64,000 nucleotides of DNA from Sphaerotilus sulfidivorans (GTDB lineage Bacteria; Pseudomonadota; Gammaproteobacteria; Burkholderiales; Burkholderiaceae_C), in the NCBI RefSeq assembly GCF_013426975.1, contig NZ_JACCPY010000007.1:1-64000 (forward strand), in the 5' to 3' direction. Below are positions 36,820 through 45,919 of the stretch, piece after piece. Positions within the stretch are counted from its first letter, which is position 1; every line of letters starts with the position of its first letter. The notes below the pieces were generated by a model that was not told the DNA's origin, searched no databases, and saw only the letters and a list, made by a program, of their open reading frames with translations. Made by a program: the position numbers and the translations under genes.

Positions 36820-37581
36820 ATGCTTGATCTGCTGTGGGTGACGCTGGCCGCCGGGCTGGCGGGTTTCGTGGATGCCATCGTCGGCGGCGGCGGGCTGATC
36901 CTGCTGCCGACCCTGTTCGCGGTGCATCCGTCCGCGCTGCCGGCGACGCTGTTCGGCACCAACAAGGCCGCCGCCATCGGCGGCACCGCCTGGGCCTGCA
37001 GCCAGTACGCGCGCAGGGTGACGATGAACTGGGGCACGCTGGCGCCTGCGGCCGTCACCGCGCTGCTGGCGAGCTTCGCCGGCGCCTGGCTGGTGACGAT
37101 GGTGCCGGCCACCGGGCTGCGCAAGGCCTTGCCGCTGGTGCTGCTGGTCGTGCTGCTCTACACGCTCTGGCGCAAGGATCTCGGGCGGGTGCATGCGCCG
37201 CATCTCTCGCCACGCCGCGAGGCGCTGCGCGGCAGCGCGATCGGCGCCGGCATCGGTTTCTACGACGGTTTCTTCGGTCCCGGCACGGGCAGCTTTTTTG
37301 TCTTCCTGCTGGTGCGCGGGCTGGGCTACGACTTCCTGCATGCCTCGGCCGGCGCCAAGCTGCTCAACACCGCGACCAATCTGGCGGCGATCGCGCTGTT
37401 CGCCGCCAAGGGGCATGTTTGGTGGCATGTGGCCGCGGTGATGGCGGTGGCCAACGTGATCGGCAGCCTGCTGGGCGCCCGGCTGGCGCTGCGCCACGGC
37501 GCGGGCTTCGTGCGCGGCATCTTCATCGCCGTCGTCAGCCTGCTGATCCTGCGCACCGGCTGGGATGCGCTGCGGCTTTGA
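36820..37581 (+). CDS. TSUP (TauE/SafE) family permease
   Basis: A 253-residue polytopic membrane protein of the TauE/SafE/TSUP family, with about seven to eight helices in two repeats. The repeats are marked by AGLAGFVDAIVGGGGLILLPTL near the N-terminus and GAGIGFYDGFFGPGTGSFFVFLLV near residue 145, each with the family Gly-rich/Asp motif. Members export sulfite, sulfoacetate or related organosulfur anions. The substrate is not given by context. The ATG at 36820 fits the usual start. Confidence 0.88.
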   Translation: MLDLLWVTLAAGLAGFVDAIVGGGGLILLPTLFAVHPSALPATLFGTNKAAAIGGTAWACSQYARRVTMNWGTLAPAAVTALLASFAGAWLVTMVPATGLRKALPLVLLVVLLYTLWRKDLGRVHAPHLSPRREALRGSAIGAGIGFYDGFFGPGTGSFFVFLLVRGLGYDFLHASAGAKLLNTATNLAAIALFAAKGHVWWHVAAVMAVANVIGSLLGARLALRHGAGFVRGIFIAVVSLLILRTGWDALRL

Positions 37582-37590
37582 GCCGGGCGC

Positions 37591-38373
37591 TCAGAAGCGG
37601 TAGCGCTCGCCGCGGGTCAGCGCGAAGACCGGCACACGGATGTCGAGCTCGGCGAGCTGGCCGGTGACCGCGGCCATCTCGCCCGGCTTGACATGCGTGA
37701 TCGCGATCGAGGTGTCGCAGTCCAGATCGAGCCGCTCGAGTTCCTCGGCCAGCATCGAGGGTGACAGGTGGCGGCTGATCTCGGCCAGCGCGCGTTCCTC
37801 GTCGCTGAAGGCGGTCTCGATCACCAGCTGCGCGATCGCGCGGCCGCGCAGCCGCTCCCACAGCGCCGGATTCGGGCCGGTGTCGCCGGTGTAGATCCAC
37901 CAGCCCGAGGGCGTGTCGACCCCGAAGCCGCAAGCCGGCACGGTGTGATGCGCCGGCAGCACCTCGATCGTCAGTCCGGCCAGTTCCAGGCACTCGCCGA
38001 TCTGGAAGGGCACCAGCTCGATGATCGGGCGCTCGCGGCTGGGCAGTCGGGTGAAGTCCGGCCAGATGATGTTGTTGAACAGGTGAGCCCGCAGCGCCTC
38101 GAGCGTCTCGGGCAGGCCGTGGACCTGGATCGGGCGGAAGTCCGGACGCGACAGGCGATGCTGCATGACGCTGTCGGCCAGCAGCGGGATGCCCAGCACA
38201 TGGTCGAGGTGGGAGTGCGACAGCAGGATGTGGTCGATCCCGGCCATCTCTTCGAGCGTCAGGTCGCCGACACCGGTTCCGGCGTCGACAAGAATGCGTT
38301 CGTCGAGCTGGAAGCAGGTGGTCCGGTTGTCGAGGGCGATCGAGCCCGAGCAGCCAAGGACACGCAGGTTCAT
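37591..38373 (-). CDS. Metallo-beta-lactamase fold hydrolase, class II cyclic-nucleotide phosphodiesterase-like
   Basis: A 260-residue MBL-fold protein. The metal motif is H53-x-H55-x-D57-H58 (LSHSHLDHVLGIP), with later ligands in VLPAHHTVPACG, YTGDTGPNP and THVKPG. The overall pattern matches 3',5'-cyclic-nucleotide phosphodiesterases of the class II (PDE1/CpdP) group and their MBL relatives. Hydrolysis of cAMP is therefore plausible but unproven. It lies downstream of the FHA, PP2C and kinase genes on the same strand (167-bp gap) and may act in the same signalling group. Confidence 0.78.
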   Translation of the reverse strand: MNLRVLGCSGSIALDNRTTCFQLDERILVDAGTGVGDLTLEEMAGIDHILLSHSHLDHVLGIPLLADSVMQHRLSRPDFRPIQVHGLPETLEALRAHLFNNIIWPDFTRLPSRERPIIELVPFQIGECLELAGLTIEVLPAHHTVPACGFGVDTPSGWWIYTGDTGPNPALWERLRGRAIAQLVIETAFSDEERALAEISRHLSPSMLAEELERLDLDCDTSIAITHVKPGEMAAVTGQLAELDIRVPVFALTRGERYRF

Positions 38374-38539
38374 CGGGATTCCAGGTGAGGGCAGGCAGAA
38401 CAGGCGGCCATGCTGCCCCCCGCGTCATGCGGGTGCAAGCCGGCTGCTGCGCACTTCCGCACTGCTTGTCCATCCCCGTGAACCAGGGGCGGCGGGGTCG
38501 TGAACAAGGCCACGAGGCCGCGTGAGACCGCAGCGACGC

Positions 38540-39220
38540 TTAGGGCTGCACGAACTGCATCTGCGTGCCGGCCAGCTCGATGACGTCGCCATCCTTCAGA
38601 TGGATCGGCTCGGCATGGACCGGCATGCTGTTGACGGTCGGACGTGCGTTGCCTTCGACATGGGCGAAGACATAGCCGCCGGGGCGTTTCGTGATCGAGG
38701 CCACCTGCACGCCGGGCTTGCCGACGGTGGTGACCACCTTGGTCAGCACCACCTCGCGGCCAGCCGCCGCGCCCGAGAGCACGCGGATCGAGGCCTGGGG
38801 CACGGTACCGCCGGTCAGACCGCCGAAGCCCGAGGCCGGAAAGTTGCCCGGCATCGGCGCGGTCGGCCGGCTGGCCATGCCGGGCGGCATCTGGCCCGGC
38901 TTCAGGATCATGGTCTTCTCGTAGTCGGAGCTGTCCTCGACCAGGTACTTGATCTTGTACTTGCCGATCTCGATCGTGTCGTTGTACTGCAGCAGCTGCT
39001 TCTTGACCGCGCGACCGTTGATGTAGGTGCCGTTGGTGCTGTTCTGGTCCTCGATGTAGACATCCTGGCCGACCATCTGCAGCACGGCGTGCTCGCCGCT
39101 GACGGCCAGGTTGTCGATCACGATGTCGTTGTAGGGGCGGCGTCCCAAGGTCGTCTTGTCCTTGGTGAGCTGAACCTCCTTGATGACGACTCCGTCCAGC
39201 GAAACGACGAGTTTGGGCAT
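38540..39220 (-). CDS. FHA-domain protein with two FHA-like modules
   Basis: A 226-residue phosphothreonine-reading protein. The N-terminal FHA domain (about 20-95) has the binding residues G26-R27, S41-G-x-H44 and the NSTNGTYING loop (60-69). A second, more diverged FHA-like fold lies at about 140-226 and lacks the canonical S-x2-H. T103 in the linker YEKTMILKPG sits in a setting often phosphorylated by neighbouring kinases. It is co-oriented with a PP2C phosphatase and a Ser/Thr kinase, so it is a likely effector of that kinase. Confidence 0.87.
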   Translation of the reverse strand: MPKLVVSLDGVVIKEVQLTKDKTTLGRRPYNDIVIDNLAVSGEHAVLQMVGQDVYIEDQNSTNGTYINGRAVKKQLLQYNDTIEIGKYKIKYLVEDSSDYEKTMILKPGQMPPGMASRPTAPMPGNFPASGFGGLTGGTVPQASIRVLSGAAAGREVVLTKVVTTVGKPGVQVASITKRPGGYVFAHVEGNARPTVNSMPVHAEPIHLKDGDVIELAGTQMQFVQP

Positions 39221-39268
39221 GAGCGACCTCAGTGTTCTTGGCAGCCGGGATCCTTTGTCCCCTGATCC

Positions 39269-40054
39269 TCAGCGCCGGAAGGGCCACCACGGCTGACCCG
39301 ACGAGGGGCCGGCGTGGGCGGCGACCAGTATCACGGCAATATTATCCCGTCCGCCTGCCTGATTGGCGGCATCGACCAGCGCCTGTGCCGCTTTGCCGAC
39401 GTCGGAGCCCTGCTCGCGCAGCACCGCCGCGATCCGGGCGTCGTCGAGCATGTCGGACAGGCCGTCGGAGCACAGCAGGTACCAGTCGCCCGGATGCACG
39501 GCATGCGAGTGGATCTCCAGCAGCACGATGTCCTCGACGCCCATGGCGCGGGTGACCAGGTTCTTCTGGTGGCTGTAGGCCGCCTGCTCGGGCGAGATCA
39601 GCCCGGCGTCGATCTGCTCCTGCAGCAGCGAGTGGTCGCGGGTGAGCTGCTGGAGCCGGTCGTCGCGCCAGCGGTAGGCCCGCGAGTCGCCGATGTGGCC
39701 GACCAGCAGCCGTCCGCCGCGGAACACGCCCATCACCAGGGTCGTGCCCATGCCGGCGTACTGCGCGTGCGCGTGGGAGGCCTCGAAGATCGAGCGGTTG
39801 GCGTTGTCGACGCAGATGTCCATCGCCCGGCGGACGTCCAGATCGTCGGTGTCCGGCGGGGTCTCCTGCAGCCAGCGGCCCAGCTCCTGCCCGATGAAGG
39901 CGGTGGCCATGCCGCTGGCGACTTCGCCGGCGTTGTAGCCGCCCATGCCGTCGGCCAGCACCATCAGTCCGGCCGCCTCGACGATGGCGATCGAATCCTC
40001 GTTGTTGCTGCGGATGCGGCCACGGTCGGTCGCGGAATGGAACTCGAGGGTCAT
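39269..40054 (-). CDS. PP2C-type Ser/Thr phosphatase
   Basis: A 261-residue PPM/PP2C phosphatase (Stp/PppA type). It starts MTLEFHSATDRGRIRSNNEDS, with the metal-binding ADGMGGYNAGEVAS, IGDSRAYR, CSDGLSDMLDD and GGRDNIAVILV motifs in order. It reverses Ser/Thr phosphorylation in a Mn/Mg-dependent way and is cytosolic. It sits between the kinase and FHA genes, a standard kinase-phosphatase-reader arrangement. ATG at 40054 is chosen over an in-frame start at 40078, which adds only MDRPRALA. Confidence 0.92.
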   Translation of the reverse strand: MTLEFHSATDRGRIRSNNEDSIAIVEAAGLMVLADGMGGYNAGEVASGMATAFIGQELGRWLQETPPDTDDLDVRRAMDICVDNANRSIFEASHAHAQYAGMGTTLVMGVFRGGRLLVGHIGDSRAYRWRDDRLQQLTRDHSLLQEQIDAGLISPEQAAYSHQKNLVTRAMGVEDIVLLEIHSHAVHPGDWYLLCSDGLSDMLDDARIAAVLREQGSDVGKAAQALVDAANQAGGRDNIAVILVAAHAGPSSGQPWWPFRR

Positions 40055-40084
40055 GGCTAGGGCGCGCGGGCGGTCCATCGGGAA

Positions 40085-42673
40085 TCAGCGGTGCGATTGT
40101 GCCCCGCCAGCGCGGTGCGAAGGCGGCCGGCATTGGTCCGTGGCGGGACCGGGCGCGCATTCCTGCACCGAAGCGGCGGTGCCGCTGGCAGGGCGGGTCG
40201 GGCGGCGCAGCGTATCGGCCACGAGCTTGAGATCTTCGGCCAGATCCAGGCCGTCGCGGTAGCGCAGCTCCGGGCGCTTTTCCAGCAGGATGCCGATCAC
40301 CTCGGCCAGCGCCGCGGGCAGCGAGGGACGCAGCGTGCGCACGTCGGGCGCCGGCGTGCGGGCGATCGCGCCGATCAGCTCGCTCATCGTGTTGCCCTTG
40401 AGCGGCAGCTCGCCGGTCAGCATCTGGAACATCAGCACGCCCAGCGAGTACAGGTCGCTGCGCCCGTCGACCGGCCGGCCCGCGAGCTGCTCCGGCGACA
40501 TGTAGGACGGCGAGCCCAGCACCAGCCCGGTGCGGGTGCGGTTGGCATCGGTGATGCGGGCGATGCCGAAGTCGGTCACCTTGACCTGGTTGCGGCCGAT
40601 GTCGACCATGATGTTGGCCGGCTTGATGTCGCGGTGGATGATGCCCTGCGCATGCGCATGGGCCAGCGCCCGGGCGATGCGGCGGCTGATCGCCACGACG
40701 GTGGCCACCGGCAGCAGATGCTCCGGTGCCAGGTGCTGGCTCAGGTCCTGCCCGGTCAGCCGCTCCATCGCGATGTAGGCGATGCCGTCCTGCTCGCCGC
40801 TGTCGAACACCCGCACGATGTCGGCATGATCGAGCCGGCAGGCGGCCAGCGCCTCGCGCTGGAAGCGCTGGCGGGCCTCCTCGAGCGCGAAGCCGTCGAA
40901 CTCGCGTCCCAGCGCCAGCGTCTTGAGCGCGACCACCGCGCCGGTGTCCCGGTGGCGGGCCAGATGCACCCGGCCCATCGCGCCGCGGCCCAGCTCGCGC
41001 TCCAGCAAGTAGGGGCCCAGCATCTGCTGGCGGCGCACGGTGTCGCTCAGCACCGGGGGCTGACGGAACACCGCCGGCGTGGCCAGGCAGGCGGCCAGTT
41101 CCTCCCGGGTCAGCGGCTGGGTGGCCTCGAGCGTGTCGGGCGAGTGCAGCACCTGGGTGTCGACGAAGGCCCGGCGCTCGTCGAGCACCTGGGTGTCCTG
41201 CAGATGGCTGGGCAGCGCGCTGGGGGGGGGCGTGGTGCGTGGGGAGGCGGCGGTCCGGGCCACTGCGGGCGGCGTGGCCGGCGCAGGCCGCGGCGGGGCC
41301 TGGGGGACCGTCTCCGGCTCGTCATGCCGGATCACGGTGCGCTCGCGGGTGGTGACGGTCACCGTCTCGTAGGAGGTGATGACGGTGTCCTCGTCGAGCG
41401 TGGTGGTCAGCAGCGGGCCGCGGCTGCGGCGCTGATGCATCTGCCAGCGGTCCCGGGCGATCAGCGCCAGATGGCCCAGTACCAGCGCGAAGATCGGCAG
41501 CGTCGGCGCGATCCACATGCCGCCCCAGGCCAGCAGTCCGTGCGAGCCCAGCGCCAGCGCCAGGCAGAGCGAGGCGCTGAGCATCAGCGCGGAGTTGCGG
41601 GTCAGGCGCGGCACGATGCGCCAGAGATAGAGCCCGGCCGCCACCAGCAGCCCCCAGGGCAGCCACTGCAGCGCAGCCGGCGTGCGGGCCCAGTGGCCGT
41701 CGGCCATCGCGCCCGAGAGCCGCGCCAGGGCCTCGGCCGGGCTGATCTCGCGCCGGTCGGGCAGGCGCAGGCGTGGCGTGCTGCGGTCATCGCGCCCGAT
41801 GACGACGATGCGGCCCTTCAGCCGGGCCAGCGCGGGCGAGCCTGCCAGCACCTCGCGGGCGCTGAGGCTGGGCGGCGCACCGTTCGGGCCGTCATGCACC
41901 GGCCAGAGCGGCATCAGGCTGCTGTCGCTGTCGTCGGGCAGGCTGTGGCCGGCCAGCCGCGGCGGGTGGTCGCGCAGGCCGGTCTCCACCGCGGCCATGC
42001 TGTCGCCGCGGTACAGGCCTGCGCCCAGCGCGGCCAGCGAGGGCGCGTCCTGCGCGCTGCCGTGGCGCCACAGCGGATGGCGGCGGATCACGCCGTCCGC
42101 ATCGGCGCCGGTCACGGCATGACCGATGCCTGCGGCCGCGCTGGCCAGCCGGGGCAGCGGCGGCAGGCCGTCGCCGGGCGGGCCCAGACTCAGCAGCACG
42201 CGGGTGTGGCGCTCCAGGCTCTGGGTCAGGTGCGCATCGCCGTTCAGGCTGGCTTCGCTGCGCTCGATCAGCGCCGGCAGCTCGGGGTGGCGCGCCAGCA
42301 CCGGATCGGCGGCGATGGTGGCATGGATGTTCTGCAGCTCGGCCAGCGCGCGTTCGCTCTCGGGCGTGCCGAAGGGCTCGGTGTCGATGACGACCCGCGC
42401 GCCGGAGAGCTGATCGATCAGACGGGCATGCAGGTCGCGCCGCCAGGGCAGCGGGCCGTGGCGGGCCTGGCTGGCCTCGTCGATCAGCACCATCGCCACG
42501 CCGGTGCTGGCCATCGGCCGGGCATCGGCGACGGCACGGTCCTGCAGCCAGTGCTGCATCGGCTGGGCCAGCGGCGTGCTTTCGTGCGCCCAGCCGACCA
42601 GGCCGAGCAGCACCGCCAGCAGCCAGGGCGTGGCGCCTCCCGGGGGCCGGGTGATCGGTCGCGTGCGGGGCAT
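40085..42673 (-). CDS. CHASE2-domain transmembrane Ser/Thr protein kinase
   Basis: An 862-residue receptor-like kinase. An N-terminal helix (about 15-30) is followed by an extracytoplasmic CHASE2 sensor (about 32-330) and then two to three helices (about 335-408). A Pro/Thr-rich linker leads to a Hanks-type kinase domain (about 552-820) with GRGAMGRVH, VALKTL, HRDIKPAN (catalytic Asp682), DFGIAR and SPSYMSPEQ. The linker has TQ motifs at T494, T506 and T518, exactly 12 residues apart, good candidate autophosphorylation sites for an FHA reader. It senses an unknown envelope signal and is followed by genes for PP2C and FHA proteins. Confidence 0.9.
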   Translation of the reverse strand: MPRTRPITRPPGGATPWLLAVLLGLVGWAHESTPLAQPMQHWLQDRAVADARPMASTGVAMVLIDEASQARHGPLPWRRDLHARLIDQLSGARVVIDTEPFGTPESERALAELQNIHATIAADPVLARHPELPALIERSEASLNGDAHLTQSLERHTRVLLSLGPPGDGLPPLPRLASAAAGIGHAVTGADADGVIRRHPLWRHGSAQDAPSLAALGAGLYRGDSMAAVETGLRDHPPRLAGHSLPDDSDSSLMPLWPVHDGPNGAPPSLSAREVLAGSPALARLKGRIVVIGRDDRSTPRLRLPDRREISPAEALARLSGAMADGHWARTPAALQWLPWGLLVAAGLYLWRIVPRLTRNSALMLSASLCLALALGSHGLLAWGGMWIAPTLPIFALVLGHLALIARDRWQMHQRRSRGPLLTTTLDEDTVITSYETVTVTTRERTVIRHDEPETVPQAPPRPAPATPPAVARTAASPRTTPPPSALPSHLQDTQVLDERRAFVDTQVLHSPDTLEATQPLTREELAACLATPAVFRQPPVLSDTVRRQQMLGPYLLERELGRGAMGRVHLARHRDTGAVVALKTLALGREFDGFALEEARQRFQREALAACRLDHADIVRVFDSGEQDGIAYIAMERLTGQDLSQHLAPEHLLPVATVVAISRRIARALAHAHAQGIIHRDIKPANIMVDIGRNQVKVTDFGIARITDANRTRTGLVLGSPSYMSPEQLAGRPVDGRSDLYSLGVLMFQMLTGELPLKGNTMSELIGAIARTPAPDVRTLRPSLPAALAEVIGILLEKRPELRYRDGLDLAEDLKLVADTLRRPTRPASGTAASVQECAPGPATDQCRPPSHRAGGAQSHR

Positions 42674-42760
42674 GGCGAGGTGCGGTCACTGCAGGGGAGT
42701 CGACGGACCGACAGTATCGCAGCGACCGGGGGGCAGAAGACCGGATGTCGCCCTGCCCCG

Positions 42761-42808
42761 ATTGAAAGAACCGGAAACCGCGGAAGGTCAGTCCCGCGGC
42801 GCCGGTTC
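42761..42808 (-). terminator. Terminator-like hairpin after the TerC gene
   Basis: Outer arms GAACCGG (42768-42774) and CCGGTTC (42802-42808) enclose a second CCGCGG/CCGCGG pairing. Read on the minus strand the hairpin is followed by TTTCAAT, 10 bp after the TerC-family gene stop. It separates that gene from the kinase gene downstream. Confidence 0.55.
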
Positions 42809-42817
42809 AGGCCGATC

Positions 42818-43543
42818 TCAGGCAGCGCTCGGCTTGCGGGCCGCCATCATCTTGCCGACGGCCAGCACCAGCAGCGCGCCGGCGATGCCCGCGCCATAGC
42901 GGATCGCTGCGCTGGCTTCCGGCTTGGCGCCTTCGGCGGCCGGCGCGGCGATGTAGCCGACGATGGCCGGATCGGTCACCGCCATCGTGCCGGCGATCCA
43001 GCCCAGCAGCATGCCGCCGACGACGATGACGACGGGGAAGCGGTCCATCAGCTTGATGACCAGCTGGCTGCCCCAGACGATGATCGGAATGCTCACCAGC
43101 AGACCGAAGATGACCAGCGGCATCTGGTGGCCGTCGGCTGCACCCTCGGCGGCGCCGGCGATGGCGATGACGTTGTCCAGGCTCATCACGAAGTCGGCCA
43201 CGATGACCGTCTTGACCGCGGCCCACAGCTTGTCGCTGGCCTGGATGTCATGGTCGCCCTCGTCCTCGGGCAGCAGCAGCTTGATGCCGATCCACAGCAG
43301 CAGCGCCGCGCCCACCAGCTTCAGGTAGGGCAGGGCCAGCAGCGTCAGCGCGAAGAAGATCAGCACGACACGCAGGCCGATGGCGCCGGCGGTGCCCCAC
43401 ATGATGCCGGCGCGGCGCTGGGCCTCGGGCAGCTTGCGGCAGGCCAGCGCGATCACGACCGCGTTGTCGCCGCCGAGCAGGATGTCGATCATGATGATCT
43501 GGCCGACGGCAAGCCAGAACTCGGGGGTCATAAACTGTTCCAT
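42818..43543 (-). CDS. TerC-family integral membrane protein
   Basis: A 241-residue TerC/YjbE-type membrane protein with about seven helices. Conserved acidic motifs are DILLGGDNAVVIALA in helix 1-2 and VADFVMSLDNVIAIAGAAEG mid-protein. Members are linked to metal (Mn2+) export during secretion or to tellurite resistance. Two close starts, ATG 43543 (MEQFMTPEF) and ATG 43531, are possible; the second has GGAAC 8 bases upstream. An extension to 43612 has no homology. It stands alone between the SWIB gene and a terminator. Confidence 0.88.
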   Translation of the reverse strand: MEQFMTPEFWLAVGQIIMIDILLGGDNAVVIALACRKLPEAQRRAGIMWGTAGAIGLRVVLIFFALTLLALPYLKLVGAALLLWIGIKLLLPEDEGDHDIQASDKLWAAVKTVIVADFVMSLDNVIAIAGAAEGAADGHQMPLVIFGLLVSIPIIVWGSQLVIKLMDRFPVVIVVGGMLLGWIAGTMAVTDPAIVGYIAAPAAEGAKPEASAAIRYGAGIAGALLVLAVGKMMAARKPSAA

Positions 43544-43851
43544 GGGCAGAAGGGCGGTGGCGTTCCGCGAAGAAAGGAAAGTGTGGCAGCGGTGGCCGGC
43601 GGCCACCCGCACGGTGCGCCGCGGGCGCAGTGTAGGGTGATCGAGGGGTGCTGCGCGTGCGTAGTCATGCGTAGCTCGGGCGCTGCGGGCGCCGCATGCG
43701 CAGGCGACTGCGGGGCGTCACGGCTTCATCGTGGCGTCATTTCCCCCCTGATTTCCCCTTTGCGATGCCTTCTCAATGCCTGAGGGGCGCAGTACCATTC
43801 GCCCGCAGTGCCGACGCCGGCACATCACCATCCAAGACGGAGAAAACACAC

Positions 43852-44199
43852 ATGGCAACTGCCAAGAAGGCCGCCGCAAAGAAGGCTCCTGCCCAAGAAA
43901 CCGCTGTCGCCGCAGCACCGGCCGTCGAGGCACCCGCAGCCGCTCCCGCGAAGAAGCCGAATGCGGCCTTCATGAAGCCGATGACGCCCTCGAAGGATCT
44001 GGCGGCCGTCATCGGCAAGACCGCGGTGCCGCGCACCGAGGTCACCAAGAAGGTCTGGGAGTACATCAAGAAGAACAATCTCCAGGACGCGGCGAACAAG
44101 CGCATGATCAATGCCGACGGCAAGCTGAAGAAGATCTTCAAGAAGGACCAGGTCTCGATGTTCGAGATGACCAAGCTGATCAGCGACCAGCTGTCCTGA
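43852..44199 (+). CDS. SWIB/MDM2-domain protein with lysine/alanine-rich N-terminus
   Basis: A 115-residue protein. Residues 1-35 form an Ala/Lys-rich, histone-H1-like stretch (MATAKKAAAKKAPAQ...). A SWIB domain (about 43-113) follows, with FMKPMTPSKDLAAVIG, KVWEYIKKNNLQD and KKIFKKDQVSMFEM. SWIB domains are shared with eukaryotic SWI/SNF subunits and occur in chlamydiae and betaproteobacteria. The bacterial role is unclear but probably concerns the nucleoid or DNA topology. GGAG about 12 bases before the ATG supports the start, and a clear terminator follows. Confidence 0.88.
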   Translation: MATAKKAAAKKAPAQETAVAAAPAVEAPAAAPAKKPNAAFMKPMTPSKDLAAVIGKTAVPRTEVTKKVWEYIKKNNLQDAANKRMINADGKLKKIFKKDQVSMFEMTKLISDQLS

Positions 44200-44241
44200 T
44201 CCCTGCTTCGGCGGACCGACTGCGCGGTCCCCGAGAAAACG

Positions 44242-44268
44242 AAAGCCCGGCACCGCCGGGCTTTTTTT
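44242..44268 (+). terminator. Rho-independent terminator after the SWIB gene
   Basis: A 10-bp stem, AAAGCCCGGC (44242-44251) with GCCGGGCTTT (44255-44264), a 3-base loop and a run of seven T. It lies between the convergent SWIB and argC genes. With its A-rich 5' side it could act in both directions. Confidence 0.88.
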
Positions 44269-44290
44269 CGTCTTGCGCCGCAGCGTCAGG

Positions 44291-45232
44291 TCACAGGCCC
44301 AGGCCTTCGTCGACGCCCAGGTGAACGTTCATCGACTGCACCGCCGCGCCGCTGGCGCCCTTGCCGAGGTTGTCCAGGCGTGCCATCAGCAGCACCTGGT
44401 CGCCGTTGGCGAAGACGAAGATGTCGACGCGGTTGGTGTCGTTGCAGCCCTGCACGTCGAAGAAGCCGTGCTCCATCGTCGCGGCGTCGTTGAGCGGCAT
44501 CACGCGCACGAAGCGCTCGCCGGCGTAGTGCTCGGCGAAGGCGGCGTGGATGCGCTCGGCCGAGGCGCCGGCCGACAGCTGCGCCAGATGCAGCGGCACC
44601 GTCACCGACAGGCCCTTGTAGAAGGGGCCGACCACCGGCAGGAACAGCGGCTTGGTCGCCAGACCGGTGTGGGCCATCATCTCCGGGATGTGCTTGTGCG
44701 CCAGGCCCAGCGCGTAGGGGCGCGGCGAGGCCAGCTTCGCGTCGTCGCCGGCCTCGTACTGCTCGATCATCTTCTTGCCGCCGCCGGAGTAGCCGGTCAG
44801 CGAGGTCGCGCTGACCGCGAGCGCCGGCGGCACGATCTCGGCGTCGACCAGCGGGCGCATCAGCAGGATGAAGGCGCTGGCATGGCAGCCGGGATTGGCG
44901 ATGCGCTTGGCGGCGCGCAGCTGCTCGCGCTGGCCGGCGCAGAGCTCGGGCAGGCCGAAGGCCCAGCCCGGCGCGGTCCGGTGCGCGGTGCTGGCGTCGA
45001 TCAGGCAGGTCCGCGGGTTGCTTACCATCGCGGCGGCTTCCTTCGAGGCCGCATCGGGCAGGCACAGGAAGGCGACGTCGGCGGCGTTGAGCAGGCGGGC
45101 GCGCTCGGCGGCATCCTTGCGCAGCTCCGGGGCGATGCGCAGCACCTCGATGTCGTCGCGGCCGGCCAGGTACTCGTGGATGCGCAGGCCGGTCGTGCCT
45201 TCCTGACCGTCGACGAACACGGTGTGTTTCAT
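44291..45232 (-). CDS. argC: N-acetyl-gamma-glutamyl-phosphate reductase (type 2 ArgC)
   Basis: A 313-residue NADPH-dependent reductase for the third step of arginine synthesis, making N-acetylglutamate semialdehyde. It begins [22 protein letters not shown], the type 2 form (about 310 residues instead of about 345). The catalytic cysteine C116 is in [29 protein letters not shown] is the typical active-site stretch. The ATG at 45232 matches family length; an extension to 45292 is spurious. The gene diverges from the RBBP9-like hydrolase gene with a 52-bp gap. Confidence 0.94.
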   Translation of the reverse strand: MKHTVFVDGQEGTTGLRIHEYLAGRDDIEVLRIAPELRKDAAERARLLNAADVAFLCLPDAASKEAAAMVSNPRTCLIDASTAHRTAPGWAFGLPELCAGQREQLRAAKRIANPGCHASAFILLMRPLVDAEIVPPALAVSATSLTGYSGGGKKMIEQYEAGDDAKLASPRPYALGLAHKHIPEMMAHTGLATKPLFLPVVGPFYKGLSVTVPLHLAQLSAGASAERIHAAFAEHYAGERFVRVMPLNDAATMEHGFFDVQGCNDTNRVDIFVFANGDQVLLMARLDNLGKGASGAAVQSMNVHLGVDEGLGL

Positions 45233-45284
45233 GGTGGATCTTCCTCGGGGAGCTGTGGAACGGTTGGACGCGGAAGAATACGGC

Positions 45285-45881
45285 ATGGACATGACCTCAT
45301 CGAACTTCGATCCGCCTGTGCACCTGCCTGCCGACCTGCCTGCCGACCTGCGGGTGCTGCTGCTCCCGGGCTGGCAGGACTCCGGCCCCGGTCACTGGCA
45401 GGCGCACTGGGCGACGCGCCCCGGCTTCGCGCGCGTCGAGCAGGACGACTGGCTCTGGCCGCGCCGCGGCGACTGGATGGCGCAGCTCGATGCGGCGCTG
45501 CTGGCCGACACGCGCCCGGCGCTGCTGGTCGCGCACAGCCTGGGCTGCCAGCTCGTCGCCGCCTGGGCCGACCACAGCCGCCATGTCGCGCGGGTGCGCG
45601 GCGCGCTGCTGGTGGCGCCGCCCGACACCGAGCGCGCCGACATGCCGCCGCAGCTGCACAACTGGCGGCCGATGCGCCGGCCGCGGCTGCCCTTCGCGGC
45701 GATCGCGGTGGTGTCGTCGGACGATCCGTACTGCAGCCCCGAGCGCGCCGCCGGTCTGTGCGCCGACTGGGGCGCCGAGCGCATCGACGCCGGACCGCGC
45801 GGTCACCTGAACGCCGACTCCGGCCTGGGCGACTGGCCCGAAGGGCTGGCACTGCTGCAGCGGCTGATTCAGGCGGCCTGA
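45285..45881 (+). CDS. RBBP9/YdeN-family alpha/beta hydrolase
   Basis: A 198-residue serine hydrolase. The oxyanion/early strand motif is [15 protein letters not shown]. The nucleophile S85 is in VAHSLGC, an Asp is in SSDDPYC, and the histidine is in GHLNADSG. The substrate is unknown. ATG 45285 has GGAAGA upstream. [10 protein letters not shown] tandem at 15-22 comes from a short DNA repeat. In many Burkholderiales this gene sits between parA and parB. Here it precedes parB by 38 bp while parA is absent, so it keeps half of that context. Confidence 0.82.
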   Translation: MDMTSSNFDPPVHLPADLPADLRVLLLPGWQDSGPGHWQAHWATRPGFARVEQDDWLWPRRGDWMAQLDAALLADTRPALLVAHSLGCQLVAAWADHSRHVARVRGALLVAPPDTERADMPPQLHNWRPMRRPRLPFAAIAVVSSDDPYCSPERAAGLCADWGAERIDAGPRGHLNADSGLGDWPEGLALLQRLIQAA

Positions 45882-45919
45882 GCGCGCGCGGATCGCGACG
45901 AATCGCGGACAATCGCGGG

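Noticed and set aside
40091-43783. A 3.7-kb open frame on the plus strand opposite the CHASE2 kinase and TerC genes
   Set aside because: It is antisense to two genes with clear domains, has a composition biased to Gln/Arg/His as expected from shadow frames in GC-rich DNA, and shows no domain.
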